From positions 21,697,741 to 21,761,740 of the forward strand of contig NC_072454.1 in NCBI RefSeq assembly GCF_027596085.1: DNA of 64,000 nucleotides, read 5' to 3'. A program made the position numbers and the translations under genes. Source of the stretch: Anoplopoma fimbria. Lineage: Eukaryota > Chordata > Actinopteri > Perciformes > Anoplopomatidae. Numbering within the stretch: position 1 is the first letter of the stretch; each line of letters begins with the position of its first letter. Positions 1-10,479 of the stretch are shown here, in pieces. The notes under the pieces are model-generated. The model worked only from the letters and a program-made list of their open reading frames with translations, was not told the DNA's origin and searched no databases.

Positions 1-1691
1 TGATAGTTTTATATTCTGTGCGCACAGTGAAACAAACAGTTACGTCACAGGCTCACACTATAAATCCAAAATAAGGTGCAGGAATAACCTCAAAAGCAAG
101 GTTTTGACAACTCCGTGCAGTTAAAAAAAAATAAAGGAAGTTGTTTAATAGTCACATTTTTATTATGAACATACAACTGAATTTCAACTTTTCATGAATG
201 AAAAGATCGTTGTTTTTATAGTTCATAGAAAAAAAGAAAATTTGCAAAAATCATCAGTTCGGCTTGTCCAGCCTTGTTTGAGCTGTTTAGCCAAATTTAC
301 AGCATCCTACGTTGCTTTGTAGTCCACCAGCAACCCCTTCCAATATATGAATATATATATGTACATATATATGTGTATATATATATTCAAATGATCAGAA
401 TTAACAGGAAAATGCATAGATTTCTGTCAATAAGTTAACAAAGACTCAACACGTTTACTGCACGAGGACAGATCATGCTAACTGTCGTAAGTATTCAAAC
501 TTTAAAGGTCCAATCATTTATTTTGGACAGCAGGGGTTATAGGTTCAGGTTGGATATTTTCGGGGGGGGGGGGGATCAGTCAAGTAAGACAAATCAGATC
601 TGATTGGCAGATCGCTCTGGGGACTTCACAAGGGGTTGGGTCGGGGCGAAGGTTGGCAGAGGGGGGTCCCTCTTTAGATATCAATAATTCATGCGCCCAA
701 ACCGAACTGGCCTCAAAAAAAGGGTCATCCAGGAGGTTCAGGTTGTCTGGAAGTTGGGGGCTCACCACCAAAGAGAAATGCATTATGACAGATAAAAAAC
801 AAATGGTTCCCATGGTGCTAAATACATCTAATGAAGGATTGTTTTCCTCTCCTTTTTATGAACAAGTCACATTTAGTTCGATAAAATCACAATATATGTC
901 AATTTATATTGTCATATCTATGTATTTTACTATGTTGTGATAGAGCGCTTTAACTTTCTATAGATAAACTAACCAGACTGGGTTGTCTGTCTTTGGTTAA
1001 TCTTGCAATAATTTAATACTTAATCACAGTATTGTAAACATAAAATTGACATAAATCAGTGCTTTATATGAATATATAGCGACACGCAAAAAAACATAGA
1101 TCTGATCGTGAAAACGTTTAAATTTTCTGAAGTTATAAACCATATCACCCAACCATAACGGTATATAAAATAGCATAATAGGTCTTTGGTGATGAAAATC
1201 AGATCTAGTGTCACTTAATTGATAAGTGAAGTTACATTTTCACCAATTATTACCTTTAATAAATTGAACACGGCTCAATGAAGAAGAGAAAAAGCTGAAA
1301 TGATTTTGCATGTTCAAATGAGGTTCAATGGAATCCAGATATGGAGGAGTGATGTTTCAACAAAGCTTAGTAAGGCTGGGAAATATTTAAAAATGATCAT
1401 TCATCAACTTTCAGCTCACTAATAATTATGTGACTATATGATGCCATCATGTTATCCTTCTACTAATGACTGATGTCTATATGAATTATTCCAGCAATGC
1501 TTTGATTGAGATTTTGATTTCTACATAAAGAGTTTTTCTCTTCATATTTCAGACAATCGCGTGTCACCCAGCCCTAATTCATTAGGATATTTTCACATTT
1601 CACACAGTTTGAGTTAAGTGCTTGTTTCACCTTCACGATGCAATGACAATGGGTGACCTCCCCGTGTTCTAGAATTAGACCGTGCATTTGT

Positions 1692-1693
<2 letters not shown>

Positions 1694-1762
<69 letters not shown>

Positions 1763-1783
1763 TGTGTGTGTGTGTCTGTGTGT
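1694..1783. repeat. (TG)n microsatellite
   Basis: About 90 bp of TG repeats, with a few TC interruptions at the 3' end. It lies 180 bp from a (CA)n array of similar length. The two are complementary and could pair as a TG/CA stem in single-stranded DNA. Confidence 0.97.
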
Positions 1784-1955
1784 CCAGACGTCTCTGCTGC
1801 CCCATTGTCTGCCCCTGGTGTCTCTCCATCACTTATTGATGAGGCTGCACTAATGGAGGATCGATGTCTATTGGCAGAAAATACTTATCCCCAAAATACT
1901 TCCCCTCTCTTAACCACCGCCACCACAACCCCGCTCTGCTGCTCACTCAGCCAGC

Positions 1956-1961
<6 letters not shown>

Positions 1962-2053
<92 letters not shown>
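1962..2053. repeat. (CA)n microsatellite
   Basis: About 92 bp of uninterrupted CA. It is likely to be length-polymorphic. Confidence 0.97.
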
Positions 2054-2054
<1 letters not shown>

Positions 2055-3544
2055 CTTCACCTCCTTGTTAACAACAGTATAGAGTTTTTCCTGTAAACAA
2101 CATTGAGTTTCAGCTTTGTTTCCAAGCATTCACAACATCCACACAGAGAAGCAAATGTTTAAAACTTTGGTTTTTCATTGATCTCAGCTTGAAGATTTTA
2201 GATCTCTACATTTTTTACATTTTACTTTTTTTTTTTTATTTCCCAGGTTTATGAGTTGGAACTGTGACACTTTAAGTTGGATCAGCTGGTTTCCCTTTAT
2301 TTCATGGATTCAACATAAACAGTGCTGCTGTGTAACTATAAATGAATAGAAAGGTTCCTTGAAACAGCTTTTGCAATTTAGCCTTCATAGGGAAATTGGA
2401 GACAGTGTTCAATTGTTAAACTATCAAATGATTAATTCCAATTGTGTACTAGCGTAACCTTGGCGATTGTCCACGTGTATACGGGTGTTGTTTTCAAACT
2501 GGGGGTTTTCCTCCTTTGTCCTCACTCTAAAAATGGTCAGAGAGGTGGCTCGTCTGTTAAACAGAGGTGTCTGTATCTGTATTATGGGAGCGTTGGATAA
2601 TGTAGCAGTGACCTCTGTAGCCTATTCTGTCGCCTTTGTGACTCAATATAGTGGAAGGGTAAGTGTGCATATACACTCTGGAATTACAATCCAAAACCTC
2701 ATTTTATTCCTGTCTTCGAAAATCTTCACCCCTGCCCTGAGTTTTACAAAAGCTCAGTGTTCAGTGACCTCAAAGGCTGTTTGGGTTCAGGTGAAAAGCC
2801 AAAATGCAAAGAAAAGCTAAGTTTACAAAAACCCAACCGTGTCCATTTGGACTAGGCCCTAGTTTACAAAAATAAATGAGTAATAAATTAATATTTCCTT
2901 CAGTTTAAATGGAAATTCAATAATGGAAATTCTTTTGAAATCAACAACTGTCTAAAATCAAACCAAAACTAAATTTAATAACTGTCTCAGAAGTTTGTCT
3001 CTATTTTTCCCCCGAATTACATCATTAACGACTGGCGACTACAAAGGATTTCAAATATTAAATCTGCTGACGTTATTTCACTTAAATTAATCTTCATTGT
3101 CCAATACATTTAATTTACTTACTTTGTGTATTTACATTTTTATTTGCATTATAATCACCTTAATAAAGCATTATAAGGTGATTATAATAATTACTCTAAA
3201 TACATTTTACAAGGTTTTGTGTGTGTGTTCTTCTTGCATAGATTTATTGACATTTACAACAATGACTATAACATATAATCACATTATGATGCATTGTGTC
3301 AGTGATTATAATGTATTACAACTATGGGAATTATACACTTTTTTATTATTAAAAAATTATACACAAAAAAGACCTCAATGCCTCTGGTCAAAAATATAAT
3401 AAGTTTCTCTTCAGTATGTCTACAGGAAACCCAGTTGCCTTCAACTTAAAAATATCTCTGCAAGTTAAAAACATTTTAGACTCGGACACTATGCGGCGCT
3501 TCATCTCAAAGCGTGTGTAAACTCTTCCAATCCTTCCCAAACAG

Positions 3545-3686
3545 GAAGTGTGTGATGGAGTGGGAGGAGCCTGATGACAGCGCGCTGTACTGCATCCAGA
3601 CAGACGGGAATCACATGATAGCCAGCGGCTCTTCGTACTACGGCGTCGTACGACTCTGGGACAAACGGCAGACCCAAAGCCTGAAG
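3545..3686 (+). CDS. fbxw4: fbxw4-like, penultimate coding exon (WD40 blade)
   Basis: This is an internal exon with an acceptor (AAACAG) at 3544 and a donor (GTATGT) at 3687. It is 142 nt: one base completing a codon, then 47 codons, ending in phase 0. The translation reads like a WD40 blade, with SGSSYYGVVRLWDKRQ near its end. That matches my recollection of the last blades of F-box/WD-repeat protein 4 (dactylin), the substrate-recognition subunit of an SCF ubiquitin ligase. Position 3 of the Trp-Asp pair is present (LWD). The exon joins in frame to 4232. The identification rests on motif memory plus the nearby wbp1l-like gene, which is on the same human chromosome band. Another F-box/WD protein is possible but less likely. 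Confidence 0.8.
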
Positions 3687-3718
3687 GTATGTCGCCTACA
3701 TCACATCCTCAATGAGTA

Positions 3719-4170
3719 ATTCAATTCAATTCAATTTCAATTCAGTTTATTTTGTATAGCCCAGAATCACAAATTACAAATTTGCCTCAGAGGGCTTTAC
3801 AATCTGTGCACATGCGACATCCTCTGTCCTTCCCTCACATCGGCACAGGAAAAACTCCCCTAAAAAACCCCTTTAACAGGGAGAAAAAAGGAAGAAACCT
3901 CTGGGAGAACGACAGAGGAGGGATCCTTCTCCCAGGATGGACAGAATGCAATAGATGTCATGTGTACAGAATGAGCAGCATAACAGAGATACAACACATT
4001 CAATGTATATGACATAAATGATTCATATAATAAGACTACTTATAATAACAGCAGCAATTATTACAGTAGAATTATAGCCATGAAAATAGGGATAGTAATG
4101 TGACTAATAATAATAATCGAAGTAGCAGTGGGTGTCAGTCGGCTCACAGCAGGAGGCACGACTATATGAG
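3719..4170. repeat. Dispersed repeat, copy A (in fbxw4-like intron)
   Basis: Begins with degenerate TTCAA repeats, then a segment (from TTTATTTTGTATAGCCCAGA) almost identical to 61076-61480 at the other end of the window. This copy has a 9-10 bp duplication near 3771 and stops soon after the GGAGGCACGACTA motif. It fills most of the last fbxw4-like intron. The near-identity over more than 400 bp points to a recently active family. Its class is not clear from sequence alone. Confidence 0.85.
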
Positions 4171-4231
4171 TATAGATGTTTAACACGATACTCCAAACTG
4201 ATGTGACTTCATGATCTGGTTCTGTGTGCAG

Positions 4232-4366
4232 TTCTTCCAGCTGAGCTCATACCCGGTGAGCAGCCCGGTGTACTGCCTGAGGTTCAGCAGCTCTCACCTA
4301 CACGCAGCCCTGGCCACCTCCCTGCACTCACTGGACTTCAGACAGAGCCCCGTCCACATCAGATGA
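4232..4366 (+). CDS. fbxw4: fbxw4-like, terminal coding exon
   Basis: The acceptor CTGTGTGCAG ends at 4231. The exon opens in phase 0, matching the 3686 donor, and encodes 44 residues before TGA at 4364-4366. It contains SSPVYCLRFSSSHLHAALA and LHSLDF, which read as the closing WD40 blade and C-terminus of FBXW4-type proteins. A poly(A) signal follows within 50 bp, so this is the true 3' end. The intervening intron (3687-4231) is short and mostly repeat. Confidence 0.82.
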   Translation, partial: FFQLSSYPVSSPVYCLRFSSSHLHAALATSLHSLDFRQSPVHIR

Positions 4367-4408
4367 TACACACACACACACACACACACTGCTCAAAGGA
4401 ATCTGTTC

Positions 4409-4414
4409 AATAAA
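4409..4414 (+). promoter_or_regulatory. Polyadenylation signal of the fbxw4-like gene
   Basis: Canonical AATAAA 43 bp after the stop codon, preceded by a short (CA)n run in the 3' UTR. It implies a very short 3' UTR. Confidence 0.7.
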
Positions 4415-4852
4415 GCTGTCTATTTTCACACAAAAAAAACGTTTTGAAAGGAACTGCTTTTTCTGATCCAGAAATGTATTTTTTCAATATTTTGGTTTTT
4501 GAAGTACTGAGCTTTTTCTACATGTTACAGTGATATAATATTCAATAAATTTGATGGACTCATAATAGAGAAGAATGGTCAAAGCAGCAAAAGGCTGAGA
4601 TAGTCAGATTTTTAGCCCCTGGTATGCATTTAGGCTCCAAGAACCCTTACTACTACATTTCCCATAATACAAACTCGATAGCATCTTTCATTGTTGAAAG
4701 GCTTCAACTTCTGCTGTAAAAAGTTAATTGTCATCAACTAACTATAACCACTTTCATGGTTCATCCCAAAAAGTAGAGACCATGATGAACGCAAGTTTAC
4801 CACAATGTTGATTGATATACCAAAAAATGTATTTAGAAAAAAACCCTTACTA

Positions 4853-5080
4853 AATTTTCACTCTTTGTTTCATTGCAGCCAGAAATGTATTTTTTTTTTG
4901 ACAGAAAATATTGTGGAACTTTTTGCAAATTTATTAAAAAAGAAAAAACAGTGATGAAATATCACATGGTCATAAGTCTTTCAGACCCTTTGCTGTGACA
5001 CTCATATTTTTGCTGTCATTTCTTCTGATCCTCCTTGAGATGGTTCAGCTGGTCTTTAAACTGATTGGCTCATCCTTCAA
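4853..5080 (+). mobile_element. Degenerate 5' fragment of a Tc1-like element
   Basis: Matches, with internal deletions, the 5' non-coding part of the fuller Tc1 element that starts 0.7 kb downstream (TTTCACTCTTTGTTTCATTGCAG, CACATGGTCATAAGT, CCTTTGCTGTGACACTCATA, TGATCCTCCTTGAGATGGTT). It contains no transposase. Divergence suggests an older insertion than the element at 5760. Confidence 0.8.
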
Positions 5081-5292
5081 CTTCTGCTGTATTAAACTGA
5101 TATAATATGTCATACAGCAACAGTTTGAACAGATGGACTCATTAATAGGCAGACAGTTGCAGCACTCAAAACAATTCCATCATCACTCAAATACAGGAAA
5201 AGATGACAAAATAGCAACAGTCAAACAAACAAACATAATTCAGTCCTTGAGTTTTAACATAAATAAAAATAGGATTTAATTTGCTTGAAGCT

Positions 5293-5515
5293 TCACAGGT
5301 ATAACAGAATGGGAGATGGGAGTATATTCCACAAAGAAATGGACCTATAGAAGGATGTCCTCCTCATTGCATTACTCCTACAGTGTGGGAGCACAACTAG
5401 CCCTGCTGTTGCAGATCTAGTACCGTATGAATGAGCATCAGAGCAAAAAACAATTTCATTAAAAAGAGCTCTAGGAACATGAGTGGAAATTACATTCTTA
5501 ATAAATATCAAGGAC
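5293..5515 (-). mobile_element. 3' ORF fragment of a non-LTR retrotransposon
   Basis: The minus-strand frame of about 72 residues ends with an arrangement typical of the C-terminal tail of LINE reverse transcriptases: H-x-Y-x-T-R, then V-L-P-x-C-R-x-N, R-R-T-S-F and L-W-N-x-L-P. No catalytic motif is present. It is a truncated fossil rather than a gene. The clade (L2, CR1 or Rex-like) cannot be fixed from this piece. Confidence 0.6.
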
Positions 5516-5629
5516 CTAATGGATAACCTATCAAGAGCTTTAGGCCACTTGAGATCAGAATCATCTGATCTACATTTGATCTGTAAGATGATCTAGGTCT
5601 AGTAGTTCTCTTGAATACCTATGTTGAAT

Positions 5630-5665
5630 ACATGATAAAAGCGTCTGCTAAATGACTGTAATGTG
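5630..5665. repeat. Retroposon 3'-tail fragment
   Basis: Contains AAAAGCGTCTGCTAAATGACTG, the conserved tail seen on many teleost retroposons. The same tail recurs at 16517-16550. Confidence 0.6.
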
Positions 5666-5759
5666 TTATTTACTGAGAAACATGTGACATGTTTCCACTT
5701 ATTTTAATATATCTATATACACTCTATAGATAGCATGTATATCTACACGCCCATATATA

Positions 5760-7365
5760 TCGGAAAGTATGACCCCTTAAAATTTTTCACTCTTTGTTTC
5801 ATTGCAGAAAAAAAAAGTTCTTTTTTCGCATTAATGTACACTCAGAACCCATCTTGACAGAAAAAAACAGAAATGTAGAAATTTTTGCAAATTTATTAAA
5901 AAAGAAAAACTGAAATATCACATGGTCATAAGTATTCAGACCCTTTGCTGTGACACTCATATTTAACTCACATGCTGTCCATTTCTTCTGATCCTCCTTG
6001 AGATGGTTCTACTCCTTCATTGGAGTCCAGCTGTGTTTAATTAAACTGATTGGACTTGATTAGGAAAGGCACACACCTGTCTATATAAGACCTTACAGCT
6101 CACAGTGCATGTCAGAACAAATGAGAATCATGAGGTCGAAGGAACTGCCCAAGGAGCTCAGAGACAGAATTGTGGCAAGGCACAGATCTGGCCAAGGTTA
6201 CAAAAGAATTTCTGCAGCACTCAAGGTTCCTAAGAGCACAGTGGCCTCCATAATCCTTAAATGGAAGAAGTATGGGATGACCAGAACTCTTCCTAGACCT
6301 GGCCGTCCAGCCAAACTGAGCAATCGTGGGAGAAGAGCCTTGGTGAGAGAGGTAAAGAAGAACCCAAAGATCACTGTGGCTGAGCTCCAGAGATGCAGTA
6401 GGGAGATGGGAGAAAGTTCCACAAAGTCAACTATCACTGCAGCCCTCCACCAGTCGGGGCTTTATGGCAGAGTGGCCCGACGGAAGCCTCTCCTCAGTGC
6501 AAGACATATGAAAGCCCGCATAGAGTTTGCCAAAAAACACATGGAGGACTCCCAAACTATGAGAAATAAGATTCTCTGGTCTGATGAGACCAAGATTGAA
6601 CTTTTGGCGTTAATTCTAAGCGGTATGTGTGGAGAAAACCAGGCACTGCTCATCACCTGCCCAATACAATCCCAACAGTGAAACATGGTGGTGGCAGCAT
6701 CATGCTATGGGGGTGTTTTTCAGCTGCAGGGACAGGACGACTGGTTGCAATTGAAGGAAAGATGAATGCGGCCAAGTACAGAGATATCCTGGAAGAAAAC
6801 CTCCTCCAGAGTGCTCAGGACCTCAGACTGGGCCGAAGGTTCACCTTCCAACAAGACAATGACCCGAAGCACACAGCTAAAATAACAAAGGAGTGGCTTC
6901 GGAACAAGTCTGTGACCATTCTTGACTGGCCCAGCCAGAGCCCTGACCTAAACCCAATTGAGCATCTCTGGAGAGACCTGAAAATGGCTGTCCACCAACG
7001 TTCACCATCCAACCTGACAGAACTGGAGAGGATCTGCAAGGAAGAATGGCAGAGGATCCCCAAATCCAGGTGTGAGAAACTTGTTGCATCATTCCCAAGA
7101 AGACTCATGGCTGTACTAGCTCAAAAGGGTGCTTCTACTCAATACTGAGCAAAGGGTCTGAATACTTATGACCATGTGATATTTCAGTTTTTTTTTTTAA
7201 TAAATTTGCAAAAATTTCTACATTTCTGTTTTTTTCTGTCAAGATGGGTTGCTGAGTGTACATTAATGCGAAAAAAAAAATGAACTTTTTCGATTTTAGC
7301 AAATGGCTGCAATGAAACAAAGGGTGAAAAATTTAAAGGGGTCTGAATACTTTCCGTACCCACTG
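5760..7365 (+). mobile_element. Tc1/mariner element, near full length, inactive
   Basis: About 1.6 kb. The 3' terminus (GTGAAAAATTTAAAGGGGTCTGAATAC ... CCCACTG then TA) is the inverted complement of the 5' region (GGAAAGTATGACCCCTTAAAATTTTTCAC). This gives Tc1-type inverted repeats and a TA flank on the right. The 5' tip is degenerate and has lost several bases. Inside is one transposase gene split by a frameshift. A T-rich inner repeat (TGAACTTTTTCGATTTTAG) is also present. Fragments of the same family lie at 4853 and 25438. It is probably a non-autonomous relic that could only move if a related transposase acted on it. Confidence 0.92.
6109..7148 (+). pseudogene. Tc1 transposase, frameshifted (DD34E type)
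   Basis: Two overlapping frames, 6109-6681 and 6627-7148, together span a typical transposase length of about 340 residues. The N-terminal part has the paired-like helix-turn-helix region (GYKRISAALKVPKSTV) and the GRPAKLS linker. The catalytic domain follows: first Asp in WSDETKI, second Asp in QQDNDPKH, and Glu in DLNPIEHLW. There are 34 residues between the second Asp and the Glu, which is the Tc1 spacing. The break lies near 6600-6606, where one T appears to be missing from a run just after TKIEL. No full protein can be made, so this is a pseudogene. The catalytic triad itself is intact in the two pieces. Confidence 0.93.
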
Positions 7366-7370
7366 TACAT

Positions 7371-7371
7371 A

Positions 7372-7469
<98 letters not shown>

Positions 7470-7470
7470 C
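7371..7470. repeat. (TA)n and (TAGA)n microsatellites at the Tc1 3' flank
   Basis: The Tc1 element ends straight into about 50 bp of TA repeat followed by nine or so TAGA units. TA-rich DNA is a natural target for TA-specific Tc1 insertion. Confidence 0.95.
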
Positions 7471-8399
7471 TAGCTTGTGTTCCATTCATCTGTTTTTGTG
7501 AAAAATTTAAACATGATCCTGGAGTTTATTTCCATAATCAAGATGATAATGTATCCATGTGACCCATGGGACAAATATCCATGTGATGTTTGAATAGCAA
7601 CAATCTGTGTTGATAAACCAAAACGCACTGAAATGGATCTGGACAGGACTCATTTGTCGGACGTGGAGAAGCATGCTGCTGCCTGCTGGGGAAGAAGGGC
7701 TAATCCATTAGCTTGAGGCACTGTGAGCACAAACGCTCAACACATAAAAAAAATCATGTGCGCACACTGTCTGCAGAGCCAGAGAATAAGTCCCAGTGAG
7801 TAAAAACACAGCTCAGCCCTTTCCTCCCAAACACTTTGGAGTGGCTGCTTGGATCCACCCTGAAGCTGTTTGAAGGGATTAAGGCACATTAGCCTCCTGA
7901 CAAAAAAACCCCATCTCATCACTGTGGAAACACACTGTTTGGGTTTACATACATTTGACCCCTGCACCTGAGATCACACACCGGAGGGGGATCAGAGCGT
8001 TTGACCCCCCCACCCTAAATCCACCTTGTACAATGGGAGGATCCATTTGATGGACGGGGATCAAATCTACGTCATCGCACATCTGCGATTATCAAACCAC
8101 ATGTACAGTGCACCTGGAACAGCTGGAGTTTGTGTGTGAGTGTGTGTGGGTGTGTGGGTGGTCAGTTGAAGGAGTCAGTGGAAAGGAATGAAGGCTCAAA
8201 CTGCTCAGGACTGCAGAGTAGATTTATCTAAAGTGGCGGCAGCAGTTTCATTTCCTGTGATAACAGTAGCAGTCTTTTGGCCATCACTATTTTGGTCTTT
8301 AGCAACCAGAAGTGACACGAAAATATGGACCCAAGTACAACCAAATACTGAATAAGACATTTTGAGTCGACCAAAAAGCTTACAATTAACTTGCATTAG

Positions 8400-8790
8400 A
8401 ATCACCTTTATGGACCAGGCGGCAACCTGTGGTTTTGAAGAGTGAAGCCAATGCGAAAGTGTCTTAAAACTTGCATTCTCTCTATTGTCCCTAAATCTAT
8501 TGATTTTATAGAAGTCTATGAGAAAATGACTCTACTTCTCTCCTGATTTATTCCCTCAGTAAACATTGTAAACATGAGTTTATGGTCTCAATCTCTAGTT
8601 TAAAGCCTTCTTCAATCCAGCATGATGTTCATTTAGTAAATGATGCTCCATTTAGAGTCAAATAGACCATCAAGCAGAGTATGCTTTAGGGCGGGGCTAA
8701 CTTCTGATTGGCAGGTTGCTACAGCTACCAGAGACGTACGTGGCGTCTCCACGTCACTCCTCTGCAGTACAAATAGGGTCACTTTGGTTC
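8400..8790. repeat. Dispersed teleost repeat
   Basis: Contains phrases that I recognise from a very common fish repeat (GAAGTCTATGAGAAAATGACTC, TAAACATGAGTTTATGGTCTC, TTTAGGGCGGGGCTAAC). No intact coding frame is present. The following 100 bp (TTCAAGGGTCATTTATTGTCAT) resembles another common fish repeat. The assignment is from memory. Confidence 0.55.
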
Positions 8791-9589
8791 ACTGGTTGCA
8801 TAAGGATTCAAGGGTCATTTATTGTCATCATGCAACACAGGAATGCACAACAGAATTCTGTTGTAGCTCATTAGTAACACAACAAACACATGACAAACAA
8901 AACAAAACAAACAGTGGTACATTCTTGTAGTGTGTTTTTTGAATTTGCATCATAAGGAATGTAAACAGCAAGCAAATAAAACAATTCTCTGGGCAGATAA
9001 TATAGCTGACATGTTCACATTAAAAATTCAACATTGTCCATCATCTTTGACTGTGTTTGAGCACCAACTATTCTGAGGTAAACACAGAATCCACCTCCAC
9101 TCGTCCCGTAGTCCTGCGCTCCGACCTGCTGTCCGCCTGTCAAGTACAGCTTGATCAGGGATGAACAATGGAGCCAGTTACCGGCATGTGCTTCTTGAAT
9201 AAATGTAGTTTGGTGTAGCTCACTGGTTTTCATGTCCAACAAAGGATTATTAGCATCATCTGAGCTCATTTTCACTTTGACCGAATAAAATGTTGGTTTG
9301 TTTCCATCCTGTCTTGATTATCTGTTCCATTGGACTTGTAGCAATCATTATTTTCCCAAATCTCAGAGAGTAAAATGGTATCATAACTGATAAAACAGGA
9401 CGAAATAATGGATGAAACTATGAGAATAACAAGAAGTTGTAGAAACAAGACCCTTTAAATTTGTGTAATCACATCGAAGATGTCTGACTGTTAGAAACAT
9501 ACAGTAGAACTATTTACAGGGCTGTGTATGAGTTTGTGCTGGTTTGTTGCTGCAGCAGCCACACATGTCCCGGACTGTCCACACACTGT

Positions 9590-9700
9590 GAGTCTGGGCA
9601 GCGGCCATCCCCGCTGGCCATTAATGGCATATATTAGATCATATGTCGTCCATTAGCTAATATGCCAGGGCCACATAGGAGGAGTGGCCAGGGTGCGTAC
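9590..9700. promoter_or_regulatory. Candidate conserved non-coding element with homeodomain-like dyads
   Basis: Within 50 bp there are two perfect palindromes, GCCATTAATGGC (9617-9628) and ATTAGCTAAT (9652-9661). An 8-bp inverted pair encloses the interval (TGGCATAT at 9625-9632, ATATGCCA at 9660-9667). The TAAT cores match homeodomain sites. The sequence is free of repeats and unlike its AT-rich surroundings. The enhancer role is inference. Confidence 0.35.
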
Positions 9701-10141
9701 AGACATTGCACACCCATGCAGGAGATGTGACCCCTAGGGATTCCTGACACTTGAATTAATCATAGAGGGTGGGGACGGGGGCCGCCTCCACAACAACACG
9801 CTACACAACAGATTTCTTTGGTGGAGGATTTTGTTAAACCTGATCAGTAGATTACTTGGTACTTTGCCAGGGCCAGTAATATGAGGAAAAACAACGTCTA
9901 CTGTACACTGTCTAATAATGCTTATGATAGCAGTAGTAACGGTAGTGGTGTGGCAGAGACCGACTGCAGTCACTGAATGGTTCTTAACATTTGATACGGT
10001 AACGAATGGTGAAAATACAGCTGTGTACTGGTGGCCTATTGGTTAACACGGTTATTGCAATGTCCCTGGTTCAGATCTCTGTCACCTCTCTAGCACTTAG
10101 CACTCTAATCTGTCCTGTTGTCCGTGTCAAATGTCTCTAAG

Positions 10142-10479
10142 TGTATGTTCTTTGATGGTTATATGTTGATTCTGTTATGTTTTTTGATCGAAAGGACCAG
10201 ACTGTAGCACTGTGCTAATCCCTCCATCCATTCATCCAACAAACCAAAAAAACAACCAATGAAAAAGCAAAATCAGGGGCTTGTGAAGTATTAAAAACAG
10301 TATCTCACTGTATGTTTTATGATGGTTTTATGTTGTCTCTGTTATTTTTAAATCTAAAGGACCAGCCTGTAACACTTCGCTTATCCATCCATCCATCCAT
10401 CCATCCATCCAACCAACCAATAAACCAATCAAGGGAAAAGCAACAACAGGGGCTTGTGAAGTATAAAAAGAAACATTAT
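10142..10479. repeat. Imperfect tandem duplication, period about 169 bp, with (ATCC)n
   Basis: Two copies (from 10142 and 10311) share GTATGTTNTNTGATGGTT, AAAGGACCAGNCTGTA and CAGGGGCTTGTGAAGTAT. Each has a run of CCATCCATCC, longer in the second copy. A degenerate tRNA-like stretch (TTGGTTAACACGG, GGTTCAGATC) precedes the first copy near 10040-10075 and may be a SINE head. Confidence 0.75.

Larger units (their letters stand above)
1..3544. other. Presumed intron of the fbxw4-like gene
   Basis: No exon with protein-like sequence and matching splice sites is visible here. The stretch is AT-rich, with a poly-G run near 563 and two long dinucleotide arrays. It lies directly upstream of an internal WD40 exon, so it is most simply intron of that gene. 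The rest of the gene would lie outside the window. Confidence 0.55.

Noticed and set aside
1614..2129. Long His/Thr-rich and Cys/Val-rich frames on both strands
   Set aside because: They are translations of the (TG)n and (CA)n microsatellites.
2467..2820. 117-codon plus-strand frame in the fbxw4-like intron
   Set aside because: No domain, no low-entropy codon pattern and no support from splice sites; probably chance.
8640..9275. Frames on both strands at 8.6-9.3 kb
   Set aside because: The first lies in a dispersed repeat. The minus-strand frame at 9015-9275 shows no family resemblance or splice support.
10386..10412. CRISPR-like regular repeat
   Set aside because: A plain (ATCC)n microsatellite with no spacers; the genome is vertebrate.
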